In this document: one piece after another, positions 23,301 through 36,451 of the stretch
Position numbering within the stretch: the stretch's first letter is position 1
Layout: each line of letters starts with the position of its first letter
Assembly: GCF_000091045.1 (NCBI RefSeq)
Contig: NC_006685.1
Location: 1,534,701 to 1,598,700 of the forward strand
Length of the DNA: 64,000 nucleotides
From: Cryptococcus deneoformans JEC21
Taxonomy: Eukaryota; Basidiomycota; Tremellomycetes; Tremellales; Cryptococcaceae
Direction of reading: 5' to 3'
Made by a program: the position numbers and the translations under genes
Notes under the pieces: model-generated
What the model was told of the DNA's origin: nothing
Database searches by the model: none
The model's input: only the letters and a program-made list of their open reading frames with translations

Positions 23301-24830
23301 GCCCGAAAGTCACTGATACATGGCCCCACCAAGGGGCAGGCTGAGTCGGGGTCGAGTCTGAATAGGGAGATGGGCAAGCTTCGCGCAGTCATGAAAGTAA
23401 GAAGTGTCCTTAGATAATGATCGTAGTCACAGGCGCTGATTTGAATTGTAGCTTATCGTGGCTACTCCTGCAGCCACATATGATATCAATTGCGGTGAAC
23501 GTTTATTGTCCTCATGGGACACATGTATCAGAGAAATGGCTACTGCAGAATTAGTTGATGCGGGGGTTTTCAGGAAGTATCTTGTGGGAGCAACAGCGGG
23601 TACTGCCGGAAGGTTTTATGACTTCACAACTCAGTGGGCATTTGTTCCCTTTTATGCATCCTTGAGCCATCGCTAATCTATCCATATAGATGGCAGCAGT
23701 TGTCGGACGGGCCACTGCCGACCACGTTCTGGGAAGAAGCAGAGGTGCTGGAGACGAAACTCGAAGATGCTGGCGACGAAGGATTCGAGTGGCCGTTGAT
23801 TGGGCAATCGGGTGAACTGGGTAAATTGATGAGTATGGTATCAAATGATGAGGTCAGTGCTGGTTTCTTTCATAAAGTGTATACTCTAATAATTGATCAT
23901 ATTCAAGGCCGAATTTTCCTTTAACATCAAGGACTTCCCGGCCATCAACATCCCCCATTATAACACCAGAAAACTTAGTGAATGAAAACGTCGAGTACAT
24001 TGCAGTCCAGAAGCTGACGCGACATCGCAGATGATGATGCCTATGAGTTCGACTTTAAAGTCAAAAGGTCAGTTCCCCCTCGTCCGCCACTTGCCGCCTC
24101 TGCACCCGACCCATTCGTGTGCAATGTTCCTTCCCCGTGGAACGCCAATGCTCTCGATGCTCTCGACGTCGAACAATCGCGGCAGGTTCTGGAAGCTGCC
24201 AGTCGAGTGGTAGATGCTGTCATTGCCGCTGGTCCCGAAGGCATCACTAAATCATCCCTTCAAAATATGCTCAATCTTTCCACTGGTTTGCTCGAAGATA
24301 TCTTTAGTACTTTCCACAAAGATTCCTCTGCGGTATTTTGGTCAGGCTACGATACTGCGCGTCTCGTGGCGGTGGAATTCTGGCCTTCCTGGACCATTAG
24401 GACACGTCCTTTCGAGCTTAAAGAGAAAAAGGAGAGCGAAAGGTGCACAACCCCACGCCGTTGGCTTGACATCTACGGTCAGGTGTTGCATACAGAGTGG
24501 ATTCGTGCAGTCAACCGCGTCGCGAGTCACTTAATGATGAGGCCTGGTATTACCCAGGTGAGTACCCTGATCGGCATCTGACGATTTGCACAGTCTGATC
24601 CCATGACGTTTCTCGTTTTATAGCGTCGGTTGCGAGCGAAGTTGGATTTAATTTTAGACCGGCTTGAGCTAGTAGATGTTTTGGAATATCTTGTGAAGAG
24701 GGGTATTGGACGACGAGGATGGATGGGGCCCGAAGGGATGAACATGCCTCCCGTGGAGGCTACGAGCATAGAAGAGGAAGAGTGGGTGGTATGGTCACTG
24801 GACACCAATTTGTCCTTTTCAACTGCGTGA
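17321..24830 (+). CDS. TFC3: TFIIIC largest (B-block binding) subunit, Tfc3/tau138-like
   Basis: About 16 exons join in phase into roughly 2,240 residues. The start is ATG 17321 (MLLHDLLEQCFEF). Several winged-helix-like segments are visible near the N-terminus (FQVLQLIAMTRENGI, ALDYQVLDLIVQAGTDGI), then an acidic patch (DEDGDDFVNDADEEEDQ), an AT-hook-like KRGRPST, and a long low-complexity basic/Ser region (about 19.7-20.8 kb). A conserved C-terminal half follows, with YGYKFGMFVRVRTLH, a charged coiled-coil (RRAQERQERRLRSYQER), KRKWTTEDDELMLDSEAII, and LERLEQAWYELWLKHRGTEE. This is the layout of fungal tau138, which binds the B box of tRNA genes and recruits Pol III. The 36-nt intron at 20769-20804 is very short. 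Several other joins rest on weak donors. Confidence 0.82.
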
Positions 24831-25361
24831 CGCGTGAAAGCTAGTACTTTCGGAAATTCCAGGCATTGTTAATATGAGACGTACGCTTATTCTGGGGGGT
24901 GTGGAGTGAGTAAAGGTTGAAATAAATAGTCACCCGCGAAGATTAAGTAAGAAGGGTGCTAATTTTTAATTGATGATTCATGAGTTGTCAGTTATGTGTT
25001 CTAGGCTTTGTGCACAGTATGGTAATGGGGTGTTAACTGTACCGTAATGCAGTATGGAATTACTGTAGACGTCTAATGAGGAAGGAGAAATATATATATG
25101 ATGCATGTATAATAATGGGACGGATGTGAAAATTGCTGGGATGACCTCAATGCATAGGGTTGGGGGTGGTGTTTATTCAGGGTTGTATTTGTTTAGGGTG
25201 TTCGGGGAGGGGCTGGAAGATCTGCTCAAGAGTCTCGACGCAATAAGCCGACAACAAATCCTCATAGACGATAATTTAATGAACCCGCAGTCGCCTCTTT
25301 TCTCTTTCACATACATTATAATACAGAGAAGCTCGGGAGCTCTTCTCCCCACATCCGCACA
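24831..25361. other. Intergenic region
   Basis: 531 bp between the 3' end of the TFIIIC gene and the start of the single-pass membrane protein gene. It is AT-rich, as expected for a 3' flank plus promoter. I see no RNA gene or repeat. Confidence 0.5.
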
Positions 25362-26645
25362 ATGCCTTCCGACCCCTACCAACACGAGTACATTGACGAA
25401 CACGGCGACTACATCCCATCCTCCACCTCTTCCACGAATTACTTGGCAAAATCATCCTCTGTGTACGAGTCTTACGACAGCCACCCCACATCATCATCGA
25501 GCTACCATGACAACAATTACTATTACGAAAATTCTGCCATATACGACGATACCACATCCACATCTTCTGTTGGCTCGCCATCCGACATCAGCCAAGTGAT
25601 TGGCAATGCCACCACCAGTGTCACGGCTAGTGCAACGGCCGACGGCAAACCCCATGTAATGTCTCTAGCGGGCGTTATTGCCATTGCTGTCGTTGGCACA
25701 TTAGTAATAGTTGGCGCAGTAACTTTCTGTTGCTTTTACACCAGACGACGGAGAAGACTAAATAAACTACCTGGTGATGTTGTCGTGCCGACGCGAAAAA
25801 GTGAAGGAGGTGGCAGGGCGTTAGAGAGAATTGAGACACCCACTCTTCACCCACCTTCAACCCTCCGTTCAAATGTTCTCCGTCCTCCCTCTCATCCTCG
25901 TATGTCGCATCGCGATGTGAGAGATGTTGTTTTACCTCAACGACCATTACCGTCTGCCTACCCATCTTCATTCCCACACATGTCATCTCCATTTGGCGAC
26001 CCTTCTTCCTCTCCCACTTCCGGTATCTCGCGTCGTCGTCCCGAATCAGAGTACACTGATAACTCTGAATTCGACATGCTTGCCCAAGACGGCTCGTCCT
26101 ACGCGCGTACACTGTCTACATACAGCGAGGGGGTTAATTCTGAGTACTCTGAGCGTGATCTCGGGACATATGTTGCGCCGTCGTCTCAGGCTACGGTTAT
26201 GGGGACACGTCCGAGACTGGCGGTGGACACGAAGACCATGACAGATGAGGGCATGGCTACGTGGAACTACACTGCAGTTGATTCCGGCGGCTCGAGCGGC
26301 TGGGAGTCAGTTCCGGGTTCTAGCTCTGTACAAGGGCGAAATTTTGCCATATCACCCTTTGTCGACCCGCCTTACTCAACTTCGTCATCTCATCTTCCCC
26401 CGTCTCAGGCTCCATACCTCTCTCAACCGTCTCCGTCCGTCGTTTCTGATAGATCGTGGAGGACCGAGGATGATGCATTGCTCATTGCCAGGGGAGGAAG
26501 CGTTGGATCAGGAGCAAGGGCAGCAGGCGGAACCGGAATGGGGTCGGGGTTAAGGAGAGGGATGACACTAGTTAGGCATACGGATGCTGGTGTTGTAAAA
26601 GACGAAGTTCACCTTCCCCCGTCATATGGCGAATTATATCCTTAA
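25362..26645 (+). CDS. Single-pass membrane protein, Ser/Thr-rich, unknown function
   Basis: One uninterrupted exon of 427 residues, rare here since nearly every other gene is split. There is no N-terminal signal peptide. The first ~100 residues are rich in Ser, Thr, Tyr, His and acids, with possible N-glycosylation sites (NATT). One membrane segment follows at about residues 102-126 (GVIAIAVVGTLVIVGAVTF), with a stop-transfer CCFYTRRRRRLNKL. The rest (~300 residues) is a Pro/Ser-rich, probably disordered cytoplasmic tail ending LPPSYGELYP, where PPSY is a possible WW-domain ligand. The topology is reminiscent of fungal wall-sensor or Mid2-type proteins, but no conserved domain supports a name. 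Confidence 0.75.
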   Translation: MPSDPYQHEYIDEHGDYIPSSTSSTNYLAKSSSVYESYDSHPTSSSSYHDNNYYYENSAIYDDTTSTSSVGSPSDISQVIGNATTSVTASATADGKPHVMSLAGVIAIAVVGTLVIVGAVTFCCFYTRRRRRLNKLPGDVVVPTRKSEGGGRALERIETPTLHPPSTLRSNVLRPPSHPRMSHRDVRDVVLPQRPLPSAYPSSFPHMSSPFGDPSSSPTSGISRRRPESEYTDNSEFDMLAQDGSSYARTLSTYSEGVNSEYSERDLGTYVAPSSQATVMGTRPRLAVDTKTMTDEGMATWNYTAVDSGGSSGWESVPGSSSVQGRNFAISPFVDPPYSTSSSHLPPSQAPYLSQPSPSVVSDRSWRTEDDALLIARGGSVGSGARAAGGTGMGSGLRRGMTLVRHTDAGVVKDEVHLPPSYGELYP

Positions 26646-26844
26646 TAGTTTTAATTTTAGATTATTGTTGGCTGTGTGCCATTTCCGGGATTTGGGTCTG
26701 GGTTTGGGGTCTTTTATTAATATTAAGCGTATATTAGACACGCACGATGTATCAGATTAGAAGAGAAGAAATTCATGAAGACATTAATATCATTAAAGCA
26801 CAACAATTAAAATGTGTATACGTCCAAATTACCACACGTGACTT

Positions 26845-29501
26845 TCAGACAATCACTGCTCTACTGACATTCGCTGTCCTCCTCACCGTTTCAAAGATCC
26901 TGAACAAACTTAACACCATGTTACCTCCATACAGCAGCAATGCCAATAAACTGAGAGCTATACACGCCGCCTGATGTTCACACACTGTCCTTGCCATGTT
27001 ATTTGCAATAATGGAAGTAGGAAGAGTCACCCCCAGAGTGCTGGTTACATCCGCCACACGAGTCACTCCGACGAAGGGGGTAATGTTTGAGTCTGAGTGA
27101 TTGGAGGTGATAGAACCGCGGATATCATGTAGCAGCTGTGCGTACCCATCGGCCAAACCGTTATTCCACCATGCGGAACCTGCCGTACATTCCAAAGGCG
27201 TTGCAATCAGATCGTTGATCGCAAGACTCATCGCCGAGGACCAAAGTGCGACAAAAAGCAAGTCGAGGCATACCCAAAGCATCTTGGATCGAAGACCCCA
27301 GAGACCGATCGGCTTGCCAAAGTATTCACGGTAAATGGCGGTGAGAACGTGGAGGATGGTGGTGGAAGAGTAGCAAATGATTAGGGTTGTGGAGGATCCA
27401 AGGATGCCCGGGAGGTGGAGACGAATCAGGTCGAGGCGGATGGAGATAGACAAGCCTGTAAAGGATTTAACGCAAGCCTCGCGGAAAAACGGACGACTCG
27501 ACTTACCAAGGGCTACGACGACAACAGCCAAGTTCAACAATCGTATGTAGATCGTGACTCTCGCATCCAAAAACAATACCCTCTTTGCCTTCTTTTTCCA
27601 ACTCAAATTCAAATCCTTCTTTTTATCATCATGACCCCAACCAAACAGCCTCCAACCGCTTCCTTGCGGTGTACTCTGGGCATCTCCACCTTCAATATTC
27701 GTATTAATCGTTGCTGTTCCCGTGTCAGGTCTCGACAGAGACTGAGGCTGATCGCCGCTCGTACGAAGTTCCTTTGACACTCGATCAGACTGAGACTGCC
27801 TCTGTGGATCCTGTCGAAGTCGCACATCCTTTTCTGCATCTACAGGCAATCTCGAATGAGATTCTCCCCTTTCGCCTTGTGCATGCCCCCAAGGATATTC
27901 ATCCAGCCCTGCCGTTGATGTTCTCGGAGAGAACCCTAATCCAGAAGGTGTGGGGGGCGCAAGAGCCTGAAAACGTTTCATGTGGCGCTTCGACTTGACC
28001 CTCTTCGTGGTAGATGAGGCAGGCATCTCACCAGATGACTCGACATCACCTTCATGTGGACTGGAAAGTGGGGGAGACATACCGCTACCAGGAGATGCGG
28101 GCGGATCGAGCGGCTCTAGGTCCCTTTTGGACCCTCGTTCTCTCTCGAGCTTGGATGGTTCTTCCTCGTAGTGCCCGTATAAGGCATCTTGCCAACTGCC
28201 AGCGTGGGGCCAACCGTTGGTAAAATTATTTGCAAAATGCTGGGTGATAGGCGGAGGAAGGTTGATACGTAGACGATGGGAGGCTTTGCGTTTGTATTTC
28301 GGTCGAGTAGGTGATGCGTCTGGTGATGTGGCGTTACCATTAATGGATACATCGTTATCATTGTTCTGCGCTTGTGCGGAAGATGATTCAGGTATGGAGA
28401 ATGTGGGAAGGGATGAACGAGGACGAGCTTTGCGTGTAGAAGCAGGCGCGTCTGTATCGGTTGAAGCATCGTGGGAGTCATCAGCGCTGTTCATTCCATC
28501 CCGTGCTCTAAACAATCTTGGGAAATTGGGTGCAGTGAGCTGTCGTCTACCCATACGTCTTGGGGACCCTGGGACATCATCTGGAAGCCCGGGTGTAAGA
28601 GAAGTAGGGCTTTCATGGAGGGAAAGTTGGGTATTTTGACCGTTGGCAAGGGTGGTCATTCCCGGACTCCGAAAATCGGTGGGTGAAGTAGGAGCGGATG
28701 TACGTGCAGGAGCAGAGTCGGTACGTAAGAGGGGTAAACTAGTTGCTCCCAATGACGGATGCCCAAGAGGATCCACAACTTTGGGTTGTTTACGAAAGAA
28801 CTGGGTGTTGGATAACTTGGTGGAAGGTGTGTGATTCTTGGTAGACGAGGTGTTGCCGTGTGATGGAGATGGATTCCGGCGTCTACGGCTGCTGAGTGGA
28901 GGTGTGCCCTCTTTCGAGCTGTGCCATGAAGAAGTAAAGTAGCTTGTCCGCTTTTTAGGCTCCTTGTCCTCTTTGGCAGACTCGCCTTCCGTCGGACCTT
29001 CAACTTCTTCATGTCTTAGGTTTTTTTGTCGCAGTTTGGCCATACCAAGCTGGGTGAACGTCCACCATGGTGGTTCCCCATCTGTTGAGTACTCTCCATC
29101 TGAATCAGAGTCGGAATAGTAGTTGCGGTAACGCCGATGCCGGGCGCTATCCGTCACTGTAATAGGTACAGCGGGTTCAAGAGTGCGCGCAGGGGAAGGA
29201 GGAGTTGGTGGGTCAAGGATGGCGGAAGCTACATGATGTCAGCACTTGGTCAGGATAAGAGACGGGCATATTTACGCGGTACAGTCCTAATCTTTCTATT
29301 GCTAGCGGCTGCTTGAGGCCTCGTCGTGCGGCGTACACTGCTGCGGTCATTCTTGATGCGGGGAGAGTTGTCGCTCTGAGTTTCGTTGGTCGGTTTGCTT
29401 CTGCTTGTACCGACTGGACTACGTTCACTAGCGGTCGACGAAGGTATTGGCAGCTGAAGAGGAGAGCGACTTGACGAGGCTTCGGCGTTGGTGCTGGACA
29501 T
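26845..29501 (-). CDS. Four-transmembrane fungal protein with long disordered N-terminus
   Basis: Three exons give about 845 residues. Exon 1 (from ATG 29501, MSSTNAEASS) joins at 29228-29275 to a long exon starting PSAILDPPTP. About 600 residues are disordered, with a PPWWTFTQLGMAK patch, polyserine and Pro-rich repeats and many basic/acidic stretches. The last ~230 residues hold four hydrophobic segments (IYIRLLNLAVVVVALG; LGSSTTLIICYSSTTILHV; MLWVCLDLLFVALWSSAMSL; CIALSLLALLLYGGNMVL). The spacing is like MARVEL- or Sur7-type fungal membrane proteins, but no family signature can be confirmed. The intron at 27456-27506 is 51 nt and has no in-frame stop, so its retention would insert 17 residues. 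It converges with the single-pass protein gene, with only 199 bp between stops. Confidence 0.75.
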
Positions 29502-30361
29502 GCCTGCGCAGCCCCGTCGCCACTCTGATTGACGTTACGAATGCCTCTGGGGGTTGCCTAAACTTGCCGGATACCGCAGTAAGGCCCTGTAGAGGTCTAC
29601 TATATTTCCAAAAGATACTCAATAAGGAGTTGCGCAACAAGTAAACAACAGACGGTGCCGCTAATGACGGCGGAAGTAAGCGTTCGGCGGAGAACTGTCT
29701 TCTTTTGATACTGGTCGGGAATCGGCAGAAGAAGTGATCAGGTAAGTGTGGGAGATAGAGGATAGCAGAGATGGGCCATTGTACACGGAAAAGAATAAAG
29801 AATGCTCCTGAGCTTTTGAGATTTGAGCGGAGAAGTTACGATAAATAAATACTCGGCGTCAAATAACATTAGTGACAACCTGAGCCACCCGGGGCCCGGG
29901 ATCGTAGTCATAGGCAGAGAGCAAGGACATGCATCGAGCCTGTACAAGAAGGCAGGGATGGATGGCGGGTATATATATGTGCATACAAACAGAGATGAGG
30001 AGAGTATATGCATGCAATGGCGAGATAGTTTTAGTATGGGATGCCGTAATCTGTCTGGCTGGAGCTTGTCCAAGCAAGAAGTCTGTCTCCTCGCATCATC
30101 TTAAACCTTACCTTTATTTGGCTACCACATATGTCTCATTCACATCTCAAACCATCCATATAATTCACCAGCGCTCCCATATCCCGCCCCGCCGTCCATC
30201 CCAGACGAATTCTGCACGAACGGTATACTCGACGTTCGGTTTCCGGAGACTTGCCACTTCGTCCGCCCACATCATTCTCCAACACCCGTCACTCGCTCCA
30301 TCCAGCTGGACAGCAGCCTATGCAGCCTGAATAGCGCAGTACCCCGTCCTGAGAGTGGCCG
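29502..30361. promoter_or_regulatory. Shared upstream region of two divergent genes
   Basis: 860 bp between the four-TM protein start and the PP4R1-like start. No additional gene is supported; short frames here have no recognisable content. A further unseen 5' exon of either gene could lie here. Confidence 0.45.
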
Positions 30362-33300
30362 ATGACTCTACGCCTTACGAAAATGCCAGAGCGACACGTG
30401 CATGCCGACGATGGAGCAGGGTGGAGAGGTAATGGAGGTGAGTCGTCATTCTCTGGGCAAATCTTTCACCACAGAAAAGAAATGTTTCGTGCGAAACAAA
30501 AGATGGGGAAGCCCATCATTGATATCTCCTTATTCGTTATGTATGACGACACTTGCCACTCCGATGTCAAAGGGTGGCCCGGCACCTTGGTTACTGATTA
30601 TCATTTTGGACAATTGACTGACGAAGCACATGTAGACATAACGTCCCCTTCAAGTGACCACATGGCTACCTTTTCTCCTCCTCCTCCCCCTCCACACTTT
30701 AACCCCCCAGCAGGCTTCCCTGCAGATTCTCCTTCAGAATCCATTTCGCCCCCCGGCAGCGCTACTATTACCAGTCCCACTAAATTCCTTCCCGTCGATA
30801 CCGCGCCCTTCCGACCATCCTCTGCTTCCGTACGGCGCATCTCCACCGAGAGTGTCCCTACGCCTGGGTCAGGGTCAAGCTCTGTCTCATCCAGTCAGTC
30901 TGGCCATTCTGAGGGAGGAGGTCATCTGGTCGAGATGCGTGAGCGTCTTCGTTCCGAAAGCTCGACATCCTCAACGCCTCCAGGGAGAAGCAGAGCGAGC
31001 TCTCATGCTACTCAGGAGAGTTCTCGCTTGAGTATAACGAGCAGTAATGCATCCACGGAGACTGTCGTTGATGATAGCGCTGAGGAGCAACATTACGAGA
31101 GACTCGATCAGACACGGCGATTAAGCTCTGGAGTGCTTGCGCGGCTAGAAGAGCCGCCCGATTTTCCAATGGAGCATGCTTGGGATAGTGTGGTACGTCG
31201 TTTTCTGTTTTCTTCTTAAAGATTCTCTTACATGTAACCTGACAACTTCAATAGTGGCCAGCGGTGAGCTCAGTTCACCGGCATGTTCCGCCCGAACCTG
31301 GATTGTCAAGATTCCCTACAGCCCCTGTCTCACCATTTGTCACTCCCTCCTTCTCTCCCGCTGTCATCGCAACCACCTCTTCAAATCGAAGACCGACATC
31401 TCCCTGCCTAGAGCCTCACGACCCCGCTTGTCCTATCAGATCAAGCGCTCAGTCACCTGGTATCGGACCTTTCCGATTTTCGCCGAGGACAGATGCAAAC
31501 TCTCCCACCGGTGACCATCCACATACTATTCCGGATCTGGGAGATTACGGGAGAAGGCGGTCCATATCATCAGATGCGTCACTGATCTCAAAGGCTTCAC
31601 CCACTGTGGGTGCTATACCTACCACGACTTCCAAGCACGGCAGATCCCTTTCCACATCATCTCCACATAGTCCAAAAGCGTTGCCTGCTCAAAATCAACC
31701 TCAGATACCATCCTTGTCGGGGCCGGCAAATCGTTTGACGAATCCGGGTGCATCACCTCCGCTCCTACCCAGCTCAGTGTCATCTTCTTCGTCTCTTAAG
31801 ACTCGACCTCGGGGCCATAGCCTTTCGTCGGTGTCGCGAATCAAGTCTGGCTTAGAACCCCTTACACAGGCTACCATTCGTTCACCATCTCCTCTCACAG
31901 GCTTTGCACACCCGGCTTTCAACCTTTCTCCTCATCCATCCCCTAGATCATCTCCTCGAAATTCCCCGAGGTTTTCCCCTCATCCGTCGCCCAAGTTCTC
32001 TTCACATACGGAGATGCAAAAGCCAGTGGCGGGATCAATTCATGAAGCTATCGAGTCCCTAAGCCCCTCATCTGTCCTCCCACCGATTGCTCTCCCTCCG
32101 CCCGTCACACAATCTCAAACTTCGCTATCACCCACATCTTCATCATCGTCACATATCCCATCCCACCGCTCTCCGTCTCCTCCGCTATATGTTCCCCTCT
32201 CTCGTCCCGCCATCTTTCGTCGAGCGATCTCTGATTATGAGAGTATCCAGCGGCCCAACAACCGTTCCATTCCAGTGAATATTCAGAGGACACTAAGTGA
32301 CTCGACAGATACCGACAAGGCGGATAGGGATCGAGATAAGGTTTCCTATGTCAAGACGCCAGGGGTGACATACGGGGACATGCTTGGCCCTGTCATTGGG
32401 GGGGCCTCAAGGTCTAGCGACAGGGAAGTGTGGAAGAGGAAGAGTCCTGGACGATCACCTCTATCTCTTCCCTTGCTCAGCCCGATGATTAGTGGTGGGG
32501 GTGATGATGACGAGGTGGTGGAGAGCCCGATGGCGATGACTCACGAGGAAAAGGCGGATCTTGAGCAGGTGCCCGTGGAAAGGAACCCCTCCTTCTCCTT
32601 TGGTGGCCGGCAGGAGCAGGGGCAGGCACCGATTACGCCTGAAGGCCAGGTAGGGAATCCGTACTTCGATTGGCCGGGGGAACCGATCACGCCCATTCCC
32701 TCCTCCCACGGCCAGCTGAACGAGCCGTATAGCAATGAAGTCGGTCTCGTAGACGAAGGCGATGTTCTGCCTACTGGCGATGCCGCTGGTGCCGCACCTG
32801 CCATTGGCTTTGACGAAGAAGGGCTAAACACGGTCGAGAGAATCTTCCTCCTGAGTAGGGCCGAGTATCCCTTTCATCGTGCATACATTGCGCGGGTGCT
32901 TGGTGACTTGTTGAATGAAGTTGACCCATGCGAGAGCGTGGAGTATGTGCTTCCATTGTTGAGCGGTTTGTCGATGGATGAGGATGAGTCGGTCAAGGAG
33001 GCATTTGCTCAGGAACTGCATAGGATTCTGTGGTACTTTTACTCAACTTGCAAGCTGCAGTTGGACGAGGTCGAAGGGCAGGGAGAGTATGGGGTGGATC
33101 AGCAAGGGATGATGGAGCAAGTAGAGCAGGCATACGAGCAGGGACAGCAAAGCGTTGGAACAGAGGACGCAACTCAAAATGCAAGGGTGGATGAGAGCGA
33201 TAGCCTCTCTCCAGCCTTTAGCCCTGAAGCCAACTCTTTTAGCTCTGCGCCTGCTTCTCGCAAGGAGACTGTCACCATTACCTCTGAAGGGGTCAGTGTC

Positions 33301-35982
33301 GTTCCCGAGCCGACTCCTGCAGAAATCGATGCAGACTCTGTCGTGGTCGACGTTACCCCATCCCATCGCCAGTCACTCAACTCTTCAGGTAGTGCGACAC
33401 AGTCTAGCTCTGGTTCCAGTCGTCCAATGGGGTCATCAAATATATCATCTGGGGATGATGCGTTCGATTACAGTACCCCCAGCTCGTCAGTATCTAATGA
33501 GACGGCGTATAGTCCCGGTATGTTTATTAACCCGCATGCTGACGACGAGGATGGACAAATTGTCAAAGAGGGCGTATTGGTCGACCGACCAGCTCTGCAA
33601 GTGAGCTTCTTCACTCCGCTTATTGGATCCTTACTTCTCAGCCAAAACCCCGTCGTCTCTGAATCGGTTCGCAACGGTGTTGTTAATATCCTTGCTCGTC
33701 TTCGCGGTCAGGGCGAGTTAACGGTCGAAATGTGGGGCCAATCAGTGCTACAGCCCGAACCTGACGAAAGACGGACCTTCCAGACCCAGATGGGCCCCCA
33801 TCAACACGATCTCCGACCCTTCATGCCTGAAGATAAGCTCATGGTTGAGCGTGAGCTCTTGCAAAACATCATCATTGGTATGGGTAACCTCTCAACCGAC
33901 ACTTCAGAGATGGATTTTGGAGATTCTGAGGCGGCTGAGGACCAAGAGGCTTTCCAGGCACAACTGATCCAGGAAGCCATTGCAGGTCAGGCGACGAGCA
34001 TAAATCTAATTGGCGCAGTATGCGAGTCGTATAAGGAAGAGGAAGTGCTGGAGCATGGATTTGTAGATGAACTGTTGAGGGCTGGGGATGGGGATGGTAT
34101 TGTGAGGGCAGAAGCGGCGGTGGCAATGAGTTCTTTGGCAAAGATGGCGCCAGTGGAGCAGGTGTACAGAATGGTAAGTGCAGTGTTCATACCATACGAG
34201 TGGAGCGTGGCGCTGACGGTCAAACAGATCCCCTTGTTCGAACAACTCTGCAATGATCAGTACGATCAAGTCCGACAATCTGTTTGCATGGCTGTCCCTG
34301 CACTTTGCAAACGTATCGAATCACTGGATTACCGTCGAGAGTTTGCTATCAAATCGATTCAGGCTTTGACTAGCGCTAGTGAAGATGTGCGGATGTCGGC
34401 GTTGGAGATGCTTGGTGAAACAATCTACATTTTCCATGAGGATCCAAGAGGACCACCAAAGGAGTTGTTAGATATCTATCTGGATGATTCAGAAGTTGGG
34501 GATGGGATCACAGATTCGGATTGGGACACCATTGCCATGTTCAATGTGAGTAACACCCTGTTCTAAAAGCGACCGCCAGCTGAATTATCGCAGTTCCCTG
34601 GTGTATGTTTGACTTTGGGACCTGATAGATGGCACGAGTTACGTGGCCTTTTCGGTCGTCTCCAAGCGCGAGCCGGTGAAAAAGTCACGGCTACCACCGC
34701 TGCCTGTCTTCATGAGCTTGCAAAAATCCTCACCCCTTCTCAGGTCGCTGAAGATCTTCTACTAGTTTATTCAACTTTACTCAAAGGGAACGAAGAGATC
34801 CGTGAACGCGTCTTTGAGCATGTTGAAGTTATCATCGCTTCTGTCCCCAGGGAAATTGGCTGGAAACTATTCCAGAATCTGGCGCACTCTTGGTATGAAG
34901 GGACGCTGGGTGGATGGAGGGCGAGGGAAAAGTTGGCGTGGCGCATACCAAGCTTTCTGCGGACTTTTGCAGGTTGGGAAGGCCAGGAACAGGTTTTGGA
35001 AATGATGAAGGCTGCGCTGTTGGATCCGTTTGCTGCTGTGAGAGATGGGGCTACCAATGGTGTAAGTCGTCTTGATCAGTATTTTGTAGGGCAACGTCTA
35101 ACCTAAATATAGATTCCCAAATCATACGAAGTCATTTCTGAAGACCCAAACTCACACATCGCGTATATCTTCCGCTCTATCCTTCTCGACCTTGGCGCGT
35201 CACCTTCCTTCAAACAGCGACTTACATTCGTCCGGTGCCTCAGAGAGTTTGTGAAACCGCCGCCAAATCGTAATGCTTTCGAAGAATTTTTTCTCCCCCA
35301 ACTGTCTCGTCTTGCTCGCGACGTGATTGACATTCGTCTCAGTTTAGCACAAATTATCGCCGATCTGTTCGTCGTAGGCGCATACTATGCCGATGTTGCT
35401 CAGGGTATCCCTCAAAAAATTCGAGAGCTCGCCACGGTTTTGGCAAAGGACGAGGCTGTAGACGTACGCGATACCGTTCGAAAGGTCGACTTGAACAGAC
35501 TTGAAAAGGGTAAAGGCGTACCGTACGAGATTGAGGATTCAGGTGTTCCCAATCGATCTGTGAAGCCTGACAATATGGATGGGTCAACGATATCAGACAA
35601 GGCACCTAATTCCCGAAATGGCGCCGTTGGCAGTACTGGTATGCCGTCGACCGGATCGACAACAGCCTCCATCCGGGCGTCAGAATCCAGTGACAGCTCT
35701 GCTGTCACCTCTGCCTCTCTGTCGCGTTCATCGTCATCGCAGTCTTCGGTGTCGACAAATAATACACCTACGCGCAGCTGTTCACCTCACATACCAATCC
35801 GCCAAGCAACCGAGGATCTTCCTCATGATAAATCAGAATCTTCTCACACCTCGGAGGATCTCAACGAGGAAGTGACCCCAACATTGACTCAGAAAGAATG
35901 GTTTGGAGAGCAGAGTATGAAGGAGGAAGATCCATTTGCTGTGTCGTTCAAAAATGTGGCATCCGAACCTGGCAATTTGTAG
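30362..35982 (+). CDS. Protein phosphatase 4 regulatory subunit 1-like HEAT-repeat protein
   Basis: Six exons give roughly 1,730 residues. The N-terminal ~550 residues are Ser/Pro-rich and disordered. HEAT-like helices begin near ERIFLLSRAEYPFHRAYIAR and continue in blocks (LPLLSGLSMDEDESVKEAFA; IPLFEQLCNDQYDQVRQSVC; IQALTSASEDVRMSALEMLG; FNFPGVCLTLGPDRWHELRG; TAACLHELAKILTPSQVAED) with the PP4R1-type ordering. The tail is Ser-rich and acidic. In animals PPP4R1 pairs with the PP4 catalytic subunit. The start is uncertain: ATG 30362 uses a long intron to about 30635, while an ATG at 30662 would give a shorter protein. The intron 34174-34227 is 54 nt, in frame and free of stops, so it could be retained. 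Confidence 0.75.
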
Positions 35983-36451
35983 TCATGGTAAGGCGAAGAG
36001 CTGGGGGAGAAGCAAGAGAGACGATGTCGTGTCACAATATGATAAGAAGCACTTTGTATCGTTTATAGCGCATATTTCTGGTTTTCTTTACACTTTCTAT
36101 TTCTAGGGATCGACTACAGTCTGGCTTGCAACGTACTTATTATTATTATCGGTTCTTTTACACATTTTACAGCAGCATAATTATTCCAGTATTGTAGTCG
36201 ATTAAACTCTTTAGACTCTTCCGTAATAACGGTAGAAAAACCTTTATGTACAATGCAGAAAGCGCCCATAGTTTCAAAAATGTTCAGAAGGAAAACAACA
36301 AATGCCTCATCGTCAAGGTGCATGAGAGCAATTGGCTCCATCTAAAAGCTACAATGCCATCTCTCTAATAGGCGCTACAACGGCATCCACTTCTAGCCAG
36401 TTTGCAGGACAAAAGTCGTCAACTCTCTAGGCCTTGCCCAAATAACCTCGT
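35983..36451. other. Intergenic region between convergent genes
   Basis: 469 bp between two convergent stops. It is AT-rich with 3'-UTR-like composition. The minus-strand frame at 36114-36341 has no recognisable feature. Confidence 0.5.
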
